A stretch of DNA of 64,000 nucleotides from Petunia secreta (Eukaryota; Streptophyta; Magnoliopsida; Solanales; Solanaceae), in the NCBI GenBank assembly GCA_029990175.1, contig JARKIP010000038.1, forward strand, positions 22,637,501-22,701,500, in the 5' to 3' direction. Both the position numbers and the translations under genes were made by a program. This document shows, in pieces, positions 32,413-43,118 of this stretch. The notes below the pieces were generated by a model. The model saw only the letters and a program-made list of their open reading frames with translations. It was not told the DNA's origin and did not search any database. How positions within the stretch are numbered: position 1 is the first letter of the stretch; every line of letters begins with the position of its first letter.

Positions 32413-32421
32413 GGTTAACTG
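32413..32421. repeat. MULE target-site duplication, right
   Basis: This is the second copy of GGTTAACTG, immediately after the right end of the element. Confidence 0.92.
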
Positions 32422-33530
32422 CTTCTCCAAGTTTGACTGCTGAATTCTTCACTCATTCGGAAATTCCATCGATGGAATTACTATCTGTTTGATCTGTTGC
32501 TCTGTCGAAATATTAAGTATTCTTGTGTTATTACTATTTGGACAATTGGTCCAAATGTATGAGCGGGTTATAGCTACGTTGGCACTGATCCAGACATTAC
32601 TATGTTAATGTCAATGCCTATGAAAAAATATTTATTGAGACTTTACACTAATTATGATAGATACATGGCCAATGACATTTTGGAGGTCAATATAAGTCCC
32701 ATCCCGTTACATATACATTGTTCCTTTATGTGTCCCGGAAACAAAAATAAGGCAATGACGATACGTATTACTTTTTGAAGTAAGCGATGGTGGAGTAGTG
32801 GGATTGGTGGTACTTGGCATGGCAACCGGCTGGTCACCATGTTTGCAGCAGTACCGACATCTCTAATCTCTACTTGATTCACTACAACAATTTGAGCCTG
32901 AAATTTTACAAATTATTTTTTCCTTATTATTATTGTTACTATTTTACCATTATTATTATTATTGTTATTGTTATTATTATTATTACTTTATTTACTATTT
33001 TATTTTATTTTATTAATTATTATGCTAATTCATTTTTGTATTTTTTGCAAAGTACGTTGTGGCGGGATTCATAAAAAGACAATGCTTTTGGAAGAGGGCA
33101 AAAGATATTTTAAACTATTACTCTTGCTTTATTCTATCATTATTAATTTCATTATCAATTTTCACTAACTTTTTGTTCTGTTTGTGAAACACTTCTCGAT
33201 GAAAAACGTTAAAGGTGCTATTATTGGGAAATACAACCCCTTTAAAAAATTGCTATTGCGCTTCGTTTTAGTTATTAACTAGTCTATTTGTTTGCGAGGT
33301 ATATTCGGTCGAAAATGCGTGGACGACAACCTATTGAAGAGGACCAACATTTTAAATCGTTTTCTTATTATTTTATCTTACTCTAATTAATTTTATTTGC
33401 GAGGTATATCTCAATGAAATCCTTGCCGTCGTTTGCTAAAGCGGAAGTAGTTGGAGAAGACAAACAATTTATTTCATATGCAAAATATTGTATTTAAATT
33501 GCATATTATAGTAGACATCTAATTATTTTT
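32422..33530. other. Host or unidentified AT-rich DNA with a TTA/ATT microsatellite
   Basis: This is the sequence to the right of the MULE. An ATT/TTG-type microsatellite lies at about 32925-33012. Two short similar phrases (TTTGCGAGGTATAT near 33293 and 33400) suggest an old internal duplication. No gene is recognised. Confidence 0.45.
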
Positions 33531-33857
33531 CTATTTTAATCAATTAGTTTAGTTGGTTGGTCCTTTTTTATTCGTTTAGTATCCCAATTATTTAGTCAGG
33601 TCGGGAACCACACTAGGTGGAATCTGAGAGGTGCCTAACACTTTCCTCTTGGGTTAATTTTAACCCTTACTCAGAATTCTCGGTTCCTAGATCAAGTTTC
33701 AGAGTTAACATTAAAATTGGCTCGAAACAAAGTAGGTGCCCTGATATGCATAGTCAAAAAATATGTTAGGTGGCGACTCCAAGTCTTACCCGTGAGTTCC
33801 AATAAGTCGAATCATGTTTCGAACTCTAACTGGACCAGGAAAAAGGGTGTCGACAAC
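33530..33857 (+). repeat. Gypsy LTR-like tail joined to the copia primer site
   Basis: The text GAGGTGCCTAACACTTTCC near 33629, GTTAGGTGGCGACTCC near 33767 and GGGTGTCGACAACA at its end resembles the 3' part of another block in this window (61,210-61,432: GAAGTGCCTAACACCTTC, then TTAGGTGGCGACTCC). Such phrases are typical of long plant gypsy LTRs. It abuts the copia primer-binding site at 33860 directly. Confidence 0.5.
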
Positions 33858-33859
33858 AT

Positions 33860-33871
33860 GGTATCAGAGCT
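33860..33871 (+). promoter_or_regulatory. Copia primer-binding site for initiator tRNA-Met
   Basis: TGGTATCAGAGC is the standard primer-binding sequence of plant copia elements, complementary to initiator methionine tRNA. Confidence 0.85.
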
Positions 33872-34329
33872 CCAATCCGATTAGATCGTGGCTTTCTCCG
33901 TCGACCGGTGTTATCTCGACGACATCAGAGAAATTTCTCGGCACCAGCGATATTTTCTCAGGTGATTTTTCTTGTATTTCACGGGGAATTTGCTGTTATC
34001 TCTTGTTTTCAGGTGAAGTTTTCCTGTATTCTTGCGACAGTTGGTATTCTCCTAGTTTCTGGTGATTTTTTTTTTTTTTTTTTTTTTTTGCATTCCAGCG
34101 ACGTTTGGTGTTGATGCTATGATTTGGGGCCATTCTTATCGGTTAAGTTTCCTGTTGATGATCAATTTTCCAATTTACATTTTTTGTGTGACTGTTTTTG
34201 ATCGATTTCAAGGTCGTGTCTTTCGGTTGCGAAGAACTCATGTAACATCATTCCTCTTCTATTGTACATTTATCATATACTTGTCATAAAATTATTGTAG
34301 TTGTGAGATTCTCTCGAAAACTTTTAGCT

Positions 34330-35440
34330 ATGGCTAATAATGCCTCAACTACGATCAATAATCAAAACCCTAACAATACGAACATTGGGATTCCTAATTT
34401 CACTCCTGACAAGACTCAAAATCACAACTCTAATAATGAAACCACCACATTCACCGTTGATCCCTCTAATCTGTTGTATATTTATTCGTCTGAGATACCT
34501 GGTATGTCGTTGGTGAGAGTGCCATTTTTTGGTTCTGGTTTAAAGGGCTGGAAGAGAAGTGTAATTGTTGCTCTTTCAGCCAGAAAAAAATTGGCTTTAT
34601 TGATGGCACTTTTTCTAAGCCTCAAGATGACTCCTCTCAGTTGAGACAGTGGAACAGATGCAACAATATGGTTATATCTTGTTGACCAGTTCCATATCTC
34701 CCCAAATAGCTAAGAGTTTTCAGTATTCTAATAATGCTGAAAGCATCTGGAATCAATGTCTCAATAGATATGGGGCTATCAATAGGACAAAGATTTTTTA
34801 GATAAAGAAAAAATTGTCTTCTACTAATCAAGGGTCCATGGACATAGCTTCTTATTTTAATAGGCTCAAGAAGTTATGAGATGAGTTAGAAGTCATGTCC
34901 CACAATCATCTTAACAAGTGTGTGTGGGGCCAAAGATGGACTTCAATAGGAAAATGAAGAGAACAAACTTTATCAGATCCTAATGGGCCTAAATGATGTA
35001 TATGTGAGTGTTAGGAGCAACTTGTTAATGATTCAACCTTTGCCATCTTTAGACTGTGCTTATAGCATTCTTCTACAAGATGAGCAGCAAAGACAAGTTG
35101 TTTCCCCTACTCAATTTGGAACTGAATCTTCATCATTAAATGCCAGCTTTCAAAGATCTTCTTTGTTTTCGCCAAATCAGTTCAGGCCTTCTAATGCTGG
35201 TACTCAATTCAGGCCTTCCAGTACTGGTTGTCCTTATCATGGCATATACAATCCTAAAAGATTAGTTCCTAGGAAATATAATACAAAGGTGAATTTTAAT
35301 CAGCCAAGGGGTAAAAAATAGCAAAATTAGGGACCTCATTTCTACAGATATTGCAAGAAGGAAGGACACTACATTGACAACTTCCGCAAGTTACTTGTAA
35401 AGGGTACTGCTGCCAGTGTCACTAATTAGTCAAGATCTTC
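34330..35440 (+). pseudogene. gag: copia gag remnant
   Basis: ATG at 34330 opens MANNASTTINN. The N-terminal domain of copia gag is visible as DPSNLLYIYSSEIPGMSLV near 34460, followed by SGLKGWKRSVIVALSARKKL. Later pieces in other frames include GLNDVYVSVRSNLLMIQPLP near 34985. The zinc knuckle near 35345 reads YCKKEGHYIDNF; by comparison with the family the first and last cysteines are lost. Several frameshifts and stops make it non-functional. Confidence 0.75.
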
Positions 35441-35680
35441 CTCTAATCCCGACCATTCTTCAGTAAGCTCCACTTATGATCATGCATTCAGTCCTGATTA
35501 CCCTAGTGCCTCCAATTCCTCTAAAGCTGGGTTTATTGTTCCTTGTTTGACCAAGCAACAATATCATTTACTTTCCTTGTTGCAGCAATTTCCTAGCCCT
35601 GGATCTAAGTCTCCTCTCATGTATTTAGCTAACTTTGCTGGTATTTTACTATCTGAAAATTCTGTGTGTAGTGTTAACAT

Positions 35681-37885
35681 ATGCATGTTGATTCCATTAG
35701 TACCACTTGGATAATAGATTCAGGAGCCTCAAGTCATATGACTCATAATAAGGACATTCTCTTCAATATTTGTCCTTTACATGTTCTTCTTCTTGTGTCC
35801 TTACGTAATGAATTTAAAGTCAGAGTTACTAGTACTAGGTTCTTTTCTTTTTCCTCAGCAATTACTTTAATCTGTTACTTGTCCCTTCTTTTCAGCATAA
35901 TCTTATTTATGTCAGTAAGCTAGTGCAACAATTATATTGTACAATCCAGTTTATCTCAGACTCATGTATCTTACAGACCTCTTCTCTTAAGAAGCTGCTG
36001 GAAATTGTAAACTAGAACATGGGTTGTACAAGCTTATCTGGAAGAAGACAACTCTTGGTCCTGAGGATACAAATAATGTAGTCTTTCCACCAATTCTGCC
36101 TTCATGCACTTCCCTTTCTGTAATTGATTTTACTTGTAATAAGGCTTCTCCTACTTCAATTTCTAGTGTAGGTTCTCCTGTCATTTCACATTGTAAAAAA
36201 TCTAGCAGTAAGAATCACTTATTTGATATGCAATATAATCATACTTCAATCAATAAAATGGATATTCTATGGCACAATATATTTTCTCACATTCCTTTTA
36301 TTAAGATGAAAAGCATTCCAGATATTTTTTATTGTCTATCATCCAAACAGTCCTTTCCCTGTATTGTCTACCCAATGGCAAGACAAACTAGATTCCCCTT
36401 CCAAGATAGTTCTGTGCAAACCTCCAAGCCATTTGAATTGGTTCACATAGATGCTTGGGGGCCATACCACACTCCACCTAATTCAAATTGTAAATATTTT
36501 CTTACCATTGATGATGATTACTCTAGAGCCACTTGGACCCATTTGATGTAAGAGTTATGCTTTCCATTTGATTAAAGCTTTTGTGGCTATGGTGAAAACT
36601 CAATTTTTAAGTCACTATTCAAACTATAAGTAGTGATAATGTTTTAGAACTTGGGTCTTCTACGGCTGGTCTATCTTTTTTTTTTCCTTCAGAAAATGGG
36701 ATTATTCAACAAACTACTTGCCCATATACCCCACAGCAAAATAAGGTGATAGAGAGGAAGCATAGACCTTTACTTGAATCATATAGGGCTTTGTTATTTC
36801 AATCCAAAGGGCTAACTACATTTTAGGGTGATTTCTTATTAACTGCCACATACTTATTAAACAAGATTCCTTCTAAGATACTTCGGAATAAGTCCCTTTT
36901 TAAGCTCCTACTTGGTACAACACCTTTTACACTCACTTGAGAACTTTTGGATGTTTATGTTACTCTATTGTCCCTATTCCTTTCAAAGACAAACTTTAGC
37001 TTAGATTTGTTCCTTGTGTGTTTCTTGGCTATCCATTTGCTAAGAAAGGTTACAAGATATACAATTTACACACCAAGCAGTCCTTTGAGTCCAGAGATGT
37101 CATATCTTATGAGGATCAATTCCCTTTTTCTTCACCTTCTCCAACTTTCAATTCCTTTCCTTCTGCTCCTCCTAAAGTCTTTCTTGATCACGATCCACCT
37201 GTTCATACATCTTCTTCTATTCCTACTCCTTCTTCCCCTGTTCCACCTCATGTTGTTCCTAACTATTCTGCTCCTAGTTCTGACATTAGTTCTCAGCCTG
37301 ATTTTCAGCCTATAAAATCTTCCAAAAATCACAACATGCCTTCCTACCTTCAAGATTATACGACTCATTTACCTGTTTCCCTTTCCTATTCTAGTTCTAG
37401 TTCTATTACTCAACCTGCATGTGTAGAACCTTCCACTTATGCTCATGCAGCCTCTATTCCAGCATGGCAAGAGGCCATGAGGAAGGAGTTGGAGGCTCTA
37501 GATGCTAATCATACATGCGATATAGTAGAATTTTCCAAAGGGAAGAAACCCATTAAACGCAAATGGATTTATAAGATTAAATATAAGGAAGATGGTACCA
37601 TTGAGAGATACAAGGCTAGACTACTTAGGTGACACCCAAGTGGTAGGAGTAGATTTTGCTGAGACTTTTTATCCTGTTATCAAATTATCCACTGTTAAAT
37701 GCCTAATTGCTATTGCTGTTAAGAAATCTTGGTCACTTTTTTAGTTAGATGTCAATAATGCCTTCCTCCATGGTGATTTGGAGGAAGAGGTGTATATGAA
37801 GCTGCCACAGGGTATGTCTGTTCTGTCTGCTTCAACATCTGCCCCTCTTCTTTGTAAATTAAACAAGTCTCTTTATGGCTTGAGA
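35681..37885 (+). pseudogene. pol: copia pol remnant, part 1 (PR, IN, start of RT)
   Basis: The protease shows WIIDSGASSHMT near 35710. A pre-integrase and integrase stretch (36024-36551) has WHNIFSHIP, FELVHIDAWGPY and FLTIDDDYSRATW. The integrase C-terminal part is near 36920-37110 (VFLGYPFAKKGYKIYNL). Reverse transcriptase begins near 37450 (WQEAMRKELEALDANHTCD, then IERYKARL) and breaks at SLYGLR, where the first CACTA element inserted. Multiple stops and shifts lie between 35400 and 37800. Confidence 0.82.
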
Positions 37886-38495
37886 CACTACTAAAAATCA
37901 GGGCTTTTCCGACCGCCGATACAGTGGGACAACGGTCGGTTAGGCGACCGTTGTCCGACCTAACATGGCGGTCGGCTAATTGGTGGTCGCTCATAGCTTT
38001 CCGACCGCCGCGGTCGGACGTCGGACCGAAATACGGTCGGACATCGGTCGCCTAGTTTATACGTGGAAAAAATAATGTTGAACTCTCCCACCGACGCGGT
38101 GGGAGATTTCAAAAAAACTGGAAAAACTGGGCGACCGCAGCGGTGGGCTAGGCGACCGCGTCGGTCGGCCAGGCGACCGCTGCGGTCGGTAGGCAGTGTA
38201 TTTCTGGGCTAAGTAATTGGCAATTTTTGGACCGATTTCGGACTGCTGCGGTCGGTAGGCAGTGTAGTACCTGCAATAAAAAATCTGTAATTAGAGCTAC
38301 ACCACATGTAAAAAGCAGAAAAAACAGCACCCAGAAGAAGATTAGGCTTCTCAAGCCTTAATAATAGTCTAAACAAGGCTTATTGCCTTTAAATAGAAAG
38401 TTTAACATTTTACATAACATATCCAATCCGAATAGTGATCCAAACAAGTTAAAACATGTCTAAAACAAGTCTAATACATCAACAATCCATTATCA

Positions 38496-38640
38496 CTACT
38501 CCGTTGCCTCAGAACTAGACTCAGAACCCGACTCATAGCTGTATTAACGCTTGCTCTTGCCTTTCCCCCGGCTTTTGCTCTTGGTCTTGCTCTTGCCCTT
38601 GCCCTTCTTTCCCTTGTCCGCACCACCACACATAATGTTC
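38496..38640 (-). pseudogene. Tail of a CACTA TNP1-like gene
   Basis: On minus the frame reads KGKKGKGKSKTKSKSRGKGK, then SKR, a stop, and a Tyr/Ser/Glu-rich end closing ATE before TAG (38496-38498). This matches the end of the corresponding gene in CACTA element 2 (GKSKRHYSSSSESDSEETE at 47,780-47,835). One in-frame TAA interrupts it. The upstream exons are deleted. Confidence 0.7.
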
Positions 38641-38990
38641 TGCAATTGAGATGCATATTAAATTGCAAATATTTAAACAAACATTTCTTTGATACACTAC
38701 CAATTTTCATAAGATTAAGTAATTGTATAATTTTCTAAGTCAATTATTTTTATATTACTAACTAATTTGTTCAGATTATCATTTAGTAGTTAATAACACT
38801 TCTCATTTGCAACTTATATCTATTTATTCAAAATGATAAAACTATTTACTTATCTATACTTAGTTGGAGTAATCTAAAACTATTTGCAAACTATTCAACT
38901 TAGTTGTTGCTCACCACTTATTTGATGAAATGCCTCAAAGAATCTAACTACCAAACTACAGTATACACCAACAATTCTATCTCAAAGCAA

Positions 38991-39017
38991 TACAACAACA
39001 ACAACAACAACAACAAC
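38991..39017. repeat. CAA microsatellite
   Basis: About nine CAA units in tandem, with further scattered CAA runs to 39,090, lie inside CACTA element 1. Confidence 0.8.
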
Positions 39018-39514
39018 ACTAGTACACACCATTAACAACATTCAACAACAACAACACTACTAAAGGAACCCATCAACAACAACCCATTCTTCTCAATGGA
39101 ACACCAACTTTTTCACTAAAACAACTCATTCAAAGTGTTACTTTCCAATTTATCATCTTCTAAATGTGTATTCAATAACCCAATCATTTTTTTAACAACA
39201 CCCACTTTTTCAATCAACCTAATTTTAACAATACCAACAAAAATGTCAAACTAGCTTCAACAATTCCCAAACCAAACAACAACACAATGTAACCTAGTTC
39301 ACAACCAAATAGCAACTACTATGTCATGGATTAATTTCATGAGCTAAAATTCAAACATAGGAAAAAATGACAAAAACGAGCTAAAATTAAATTTAAAAAA
39401 AATTGGTGTTTCATCATAAAACTAACCTCAAGGGATGGTTTTGTACTCCACCACCACTAATGTACAATCCCCAACTTTGATAGATGGAAGAACTACAAAA
39501 AAAATAGATAAAAA

Positions 39515-39558
<44 letters not shown>

Positions 39559-39582
39559 TCAAGAGTCAACTAGGCATTGCAC

Positions 39583-40605
39583 CTAGTGACCATTTTTATT
39601 ATTAATTAACAAAAAGAAATACAAAGTCTTACAATGTGTGCACCAAACAAGTGCATGAACAAAATGTATCCTATGTCCCTCTAAGCTATCACCAAGATTA
39701 CTTCTTCTCCTTACTCTCTTGGATTGAATGCCATTGGGCATTAATACCACCAAGTAGAATGAAGAGAAGTTATAATCTTGATGCCTATAAGTATGAGAGA
39801 TAGGATCCAAATAAATAGTCAAAAACAAAGAATACAAACTAATCACTAGTGTTATTCCTTGCTGCTTGCAGGATGTATGCTGCTCCAAAGGATGCAACAA
39901 AACTACAAGTAGTAATGTCCAGAGATAGGTCTTGTAATGCTTGAGCTTGGCCAATCGATCAACATAATGACAATGTGTCCCAGCATTTGCAGTCATCAGT
40001 GCAATCAGTATCATATCAAGTTGAATGAAGTATTTGGAGATTCCTTGTGTAAGCACTAAAGTGCTCAGCATTATAGCATCTCCCAGCAGCATGAGGCAGT
40101 GGAAAGCTCCTTGAGCATTCAGCAATGTAACTATCAGCATGGCATATTGAATTATGCATTGTGATGTTCCTTCAGCAAACCCTAATGTAATCAAAATTTT
40201 TCTATTGTATTTGTGAACTAAGAGAGAGTGTATCAAGAAAAAGAGTTTAGTAGCTATGATATATAAGATCAAAGCTAATAGAACAAGCTGGATAAAATGT
40301 ATAATGATGTTTGTAACCATCTCAGCTTGTATGAATTCCAAAGCAATGCAAGAAGTCAAGTGTCTTCCTTCCAGTATTGTTCCATTGTTCCTCAGTGTCT
40401 TGCTACAAATGATAGCAACAATGTGGTCCAAATGGTATGTACATGCTCCCATCTTGTACCTGCAACCAAAGCAACTAGAGTTAGTGTAAAAAATCCCTAT
40501 GATCTCCACTCTAAAGCCTTGATCATAGGGTGAAATGTCCAGCCTCCAATCAGTTGCTACCAGTCCATCTCCTCCTTCAACAATCATCATATTAAACCTT
40601 TCCAT
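39583..40605 (-). CDS. Unrecognised 340-residue frame at the LINE 3' end
   Basis: The true ATG at 40605 overlaps the end of LINE ORF2 by 19 bp in another frame. The frame stays open for 340 codons to TAG at 39583, close to the poly-A. I do not recognise it. It has several hydrophobic stretches that could cross membranes (NIIIHFIQLVLLALILYIIA near residue 100, then others near 150, 180, 235 and 260) and many Cys and His. It may be a real third ORF of this LINE family or a 3' UTR that is open by chance. A frame this long in AT-rich DNA is unlikely by chance alone. Confidence 0.4.
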   Translation of the reverse strand: MERFNMMIVEGGDGLVATDWRLDISPYDQGFRVEIIGIFYTNSSCFGCRYKMGACTYHLDHIVAIICSKTLRNNGTILEGRHLTSCIALEFIQAEMVTNIIIHFIQLVLLALILYIIATKLFFLIHSLLVHKYNRKILITLGFAEGTSQCIIQYAMLIVTLLNAQGAFHCLMLLGDAIMLSTLVLTQGISKYFIQLDMILIALMTANAGTHCHYVDRLAKLKHYKTYLWTLLLVVLLHPLEQHTSCKQQGITLVISLYSLFLTIYLDPISHTYRHQDYNFSSFYLVVLMPNGIQSKRVRRRSNLGDSLEGHRIHFVHALVWCTHCKTLYFFLLINNKNGH

Positions 40606-42332
40606 CTCTTAGCTCTAATCTCCACTCCATGATGTTTATCAAAATTGACAATGAACCTGGCCTTAGAAGGCATTTCATTAAAAGAAGTATAGCAAACTGT
40701 GGGCAAGTCATAAGCTAGATTGGCAAGACAATCAGCTAGCTTATTGCCTTCTCTTAGAGTGTGCTGAAACTGAAAGCTTCCTAGCTGCTTCAACCTCATG
40801 ATATCCTCCACAATAGAAGCAATAGACCACATAGGTTGCCAAGCACCTTCAATTACCTGTTTGACCACAAGAGAATCAGTTTCAATCACCACCTCTCCTA
40901 GATCATTCTCTACACAGTATTTCATTGCTTCTCTAATAGCCATGGCCTCAGCATACATGTTGTTATGTTCTCCAATGAGCTTAGCAAATGCATACAGTAC
41001 ATCACCATCTACATTCCTCACACAATAAGCCATAGCACTAGGTCCAGGGTTCCCCCTAGAAGCCCCATCAGTGTTCACTTTCAATCCTCCATGAGTTGGA
41101 ACTTGCCATCCCACCTTTAGGTACCTGAATCTAGGCATATAGACTTCAAGAGCATAGACAGTGTCAGGCCAGGATTGCCTCACCAAATGCACAAAAGGGA
41201 ACCTCAGCTTTACAAAGTAAAACAAGTTACTAGTGATTTCATAAAGCAGCCTAGAGTAAGATACAGTTTTGTCATGCTTCAATGCATTTCTCCTCTTCCA
41301 AAGTGACCAAACAATAAAAGAAGGAACAGTATGAAAGACATCTTTGATCCATGGTTTAGGCCATTGCCTCCACCATTTAAAGCACACCTGATGAAGATTG
41401 CAATCATCCACTTGAATTCCTGCAGCTTGAGCAAAATACTTCCACACACTGTTGGCCACCTGACTTGTCCTGAATAAATGTTCTCTAGTCTCAATGTTAG
41501 GATGAGTACAGCACCAACACCTAGAGGGAAATTGATATCCCATTCTCTTCAGTTCATCATCAATAGGCAATTTAAATTTCCACAGCCTCCACATCATGAA
41601 AGATACTTTCATTGGCATCCCTTTTACCCACATAAACCTGGAGATAAGAACTTTATGCTGCTTTCCTCTCATATAATTCCATGCACTACTAACTGAAAAC
41701 TTTCCATTTGAAGTCAAGCCCCACCAAGCTTTGTCTCTCCTCTGATCAATTCCAAGTAGGTGAACATTCTGGGTGATGTGATCAACAATATCTTCAGGTA
41801 ATAGGAGGTGCAATAACTCAACATTCCAGCTTCCATCCTCTATCAATTCTCTCACATTGTTGTACCATAGCTCACAGTTAAATGTGGAGGGAACAATAAA
41901 GTATATTGGTCCAAGACCTGACCAATTATCATACCAAAGATGAGCTGATCCCTCTCTAACCTGCCAGTGTATCTCATGATCTATAGCCTCCCTAGCTTGA
42001 ATCATCTTCCTCCAGACATATGATCCTTGTTTGAAAGGTACAATAGCCTTGTGCAGCTTCTTACAATACTTGTTAGACATATAGGTAACCCAAAGAGAGT
42101 CTCCAGTTCTAAAGTTCCACCAAAGCTTGGCAAACAATGCACTAGAAACATCAAACAAAGACCTGAACCCCATGCCTCCTTCTTCAGTTGGCAAGCATAG
42201 ATTCTTCCAAGAAGACCAATGCCTATTAGACCCTTCTTGTGAGTTTCCCCAAAATAATTTAGCAAACAACTTATGCAACTGATTGAGCACACTATCAATA
42301 GGATTGACTGCTGAAAGGAGATGTATTGGCAT
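40587..42332 (-). CDS. LINE ORF2 C-terminal part: zf-RVT and RNase H
   Basis: The frame has 581 residues from the first Met (MPIHLLSAVNP). It really continues upstream into the truncation, so this is the tail of a larger protein. It starts after the reverse-transcriptase core. A zinc-finger region (SRCWCCTHPNIETREHLF, ~residues 270-290) comes next, then a linker (KRRNALKHD). The RNase H domain begins near residue 415: NTDGASRGNPGP, EAMAIREAM, IETDSLVVKQ and EGNKLADCLANLA supply the expected acidic residues and C-terminal motif. There is no stop or shift, unlike the LINE at 2-7 kb. It lacks endonuclease and RT core, so it cannot move alone. Confidence 0.85.
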   Translation of the reverse strand: MPIHLLSAVNPIDSVLNQLHKLFAKLFWGNSQEGSNRHWSSWKNLCLPTEEGGMGFRSLFDVSSALFAKLWWNFRTGDSLWVTYMSNKYCKKLHKAIVPFKQGSYVWRKMIQAREAIDHEIHWQVREGSAHLWYDNWSGLGPIYFIVPSTFNCELWYNNVRELIEDGSWNVELLHLLLPEDIVDHITQNVHLLGIDQRRDKAWWGLTSNGKFSVSSAWNYMRGKQHKVLISRFMWVKGMPMKVSFMMWRLWKFKLPIDDELKRMGYQFPSRCWCCTHPNIETREHLFRTSQVANSVWKYFAQAAGIQVDDCNLHQVCFKWWRQWPKPWIKDVFHTVPSFIVWSLWKRRNALKHDKTVSYSRLLYEITSNLFYFVKLRFPFVHLVRQSWPDTVYALEVYMPRFRYLKVGWQVPTHGGLKVNTDGASRGNPGPSAMAYCVRNVDGDVLYAFAKLIGEHNNMYAEAMAIREAMKYCVENDLGEVVIETDSLVVKQVIEGAWQPMWSIASIVEDIMRLKQLGSFQFQHTLREGNKLADCLANLAYDLPTVCYTSFNEMPSKARFIVNFDKHHGVEIRAKRWKGLI

Positions 42333-42752
42333 ACTTTGCAGTACATGAAGAAATTGAAGAAAACTATGAAAATTAAACTTACCAAGTTGTAGAGGAATGG
42401 AATTAAGAGATTAAAAGTATTTTTTTAATAGATTTGGGTTGAATTTTGGCTTTGGAATCGGGTAGAATGGTGAAAGAAAGAAAGGGGCGAAAGAGAGAGA
42501 AAAATGTTTTGGGTGAAATGAAAAACGGGCTGTGTTCCCGTGCTGCTATATTCACTGCCTGCCGACCGCACTCAGACCGCTGCGGTCGGTCAAAAATTTT
42601 TAATTCTTGTCCGACCGCGGCGGTCGGCTAAAGTAAAAAGAAAAATTTTAATTATAATTCGATGAATTATCCCACCGCGTCGGTCAGACAATGTTCTCCA
42701 ACCGAATTTCGGTCCGTAATTTCGGTCTGAAAATACCTTATTTTTAGTAGTG

Positions 42753-42763
42753 AGACAGGCTCC
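42753..42763 (+). other. 11-bp copia sliver between two CACTA elements
   Basis: AGACAGGCTCC is all that separates CACTA elements 1 and 2. It continues the copia reverse transcriptase (the codons after SLYGL), with AGA duplicated from the first insertion and TCC from the second. Confidence 0.88.
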
Positions 42764-43118
42764 CACTACCAAAAATTCTCCCTTTTCCGACCGCAGATTT
42801 CAGACCGAAATTCGGTGGTAGAAGGTTTCGGACCGACGCGGTCTCAAATATTTTGGAATAAAATTAGTTTTTAAAAAAAAAAATTATTTCGGACCGATTC
42901 GGTAGGTAACTATTTAATTTTTTTTTGAATTAGCCCACTAAAATGGTCCGAATTTCGGTGGGTCAAATTAATTTATAACATATTTTTACAGAAACATAAC
43001 ACGCTGTGTAGCTCTTCCTTGTCTCTTAACTCTCTTCCTTCTCTCTCAATTCTATCCCAAATCAATTCCAAATCAAATTCAAGGACCACAAATCAACCAC
43101 GAATCTCTCATTACAGAT

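Larger units (their letters stand above)
39517..42357 (-). mobile_element. Young 5'-truncated L1-type LINE inside CACTA 1
   Basis: On minus it ends in a poly-A of 36 (T run 39517-39552). It contains an uninterrupted ORF2 C-terminal part and a second long frame overlapping its end. The 5' break is near 42357, just before HVLQSMPIHLLS. The long homopolymer and open frames indicate a recent insertion. A target duplication could not be fixed by eye. Confidence 0.85.
37886..42752 (-). mobile_element. CACTA element 1 (4,867 bp, minus), TSD AGA
   Basis: It begins CACTACTAAAAATCAGG and ends, reversed, CACTACTAAAAATAAGG. The flanking AGA occurs at 37883-37885 and 42753-42755, a 3-bp duplication as expected for CACTA. 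Subterminal regions carry GC-rich palindromes such as CCGACCGCCGCGGTCGG. The minus orientation is inferred from a C-terminal TNP1-like tail near 38500-38640 and a leader exon ending ...CTTG/GTAAGTTT near 42395, both matched in CACTA element 2. No transposase remains. A LINE fills 39517-42357. Confidence 0.9.

Noticed and set aside
1943..33857. One copia element whose 5' LTR starts at 1943 and whose primer site is at 33860
   Set aside because: It would need every element from 2 to 33 kb to be nested in one LTR. The intervening host-like DNA at 19.8-20.6 kb and 32.4-33.5 kb does not resemble that LTR.
36947..37368. Leucine-rich and arginine-rich frames on both strands over copia
   Set aside because: They are shadows of the proline/serine-rich linker of copia pol in other frames.
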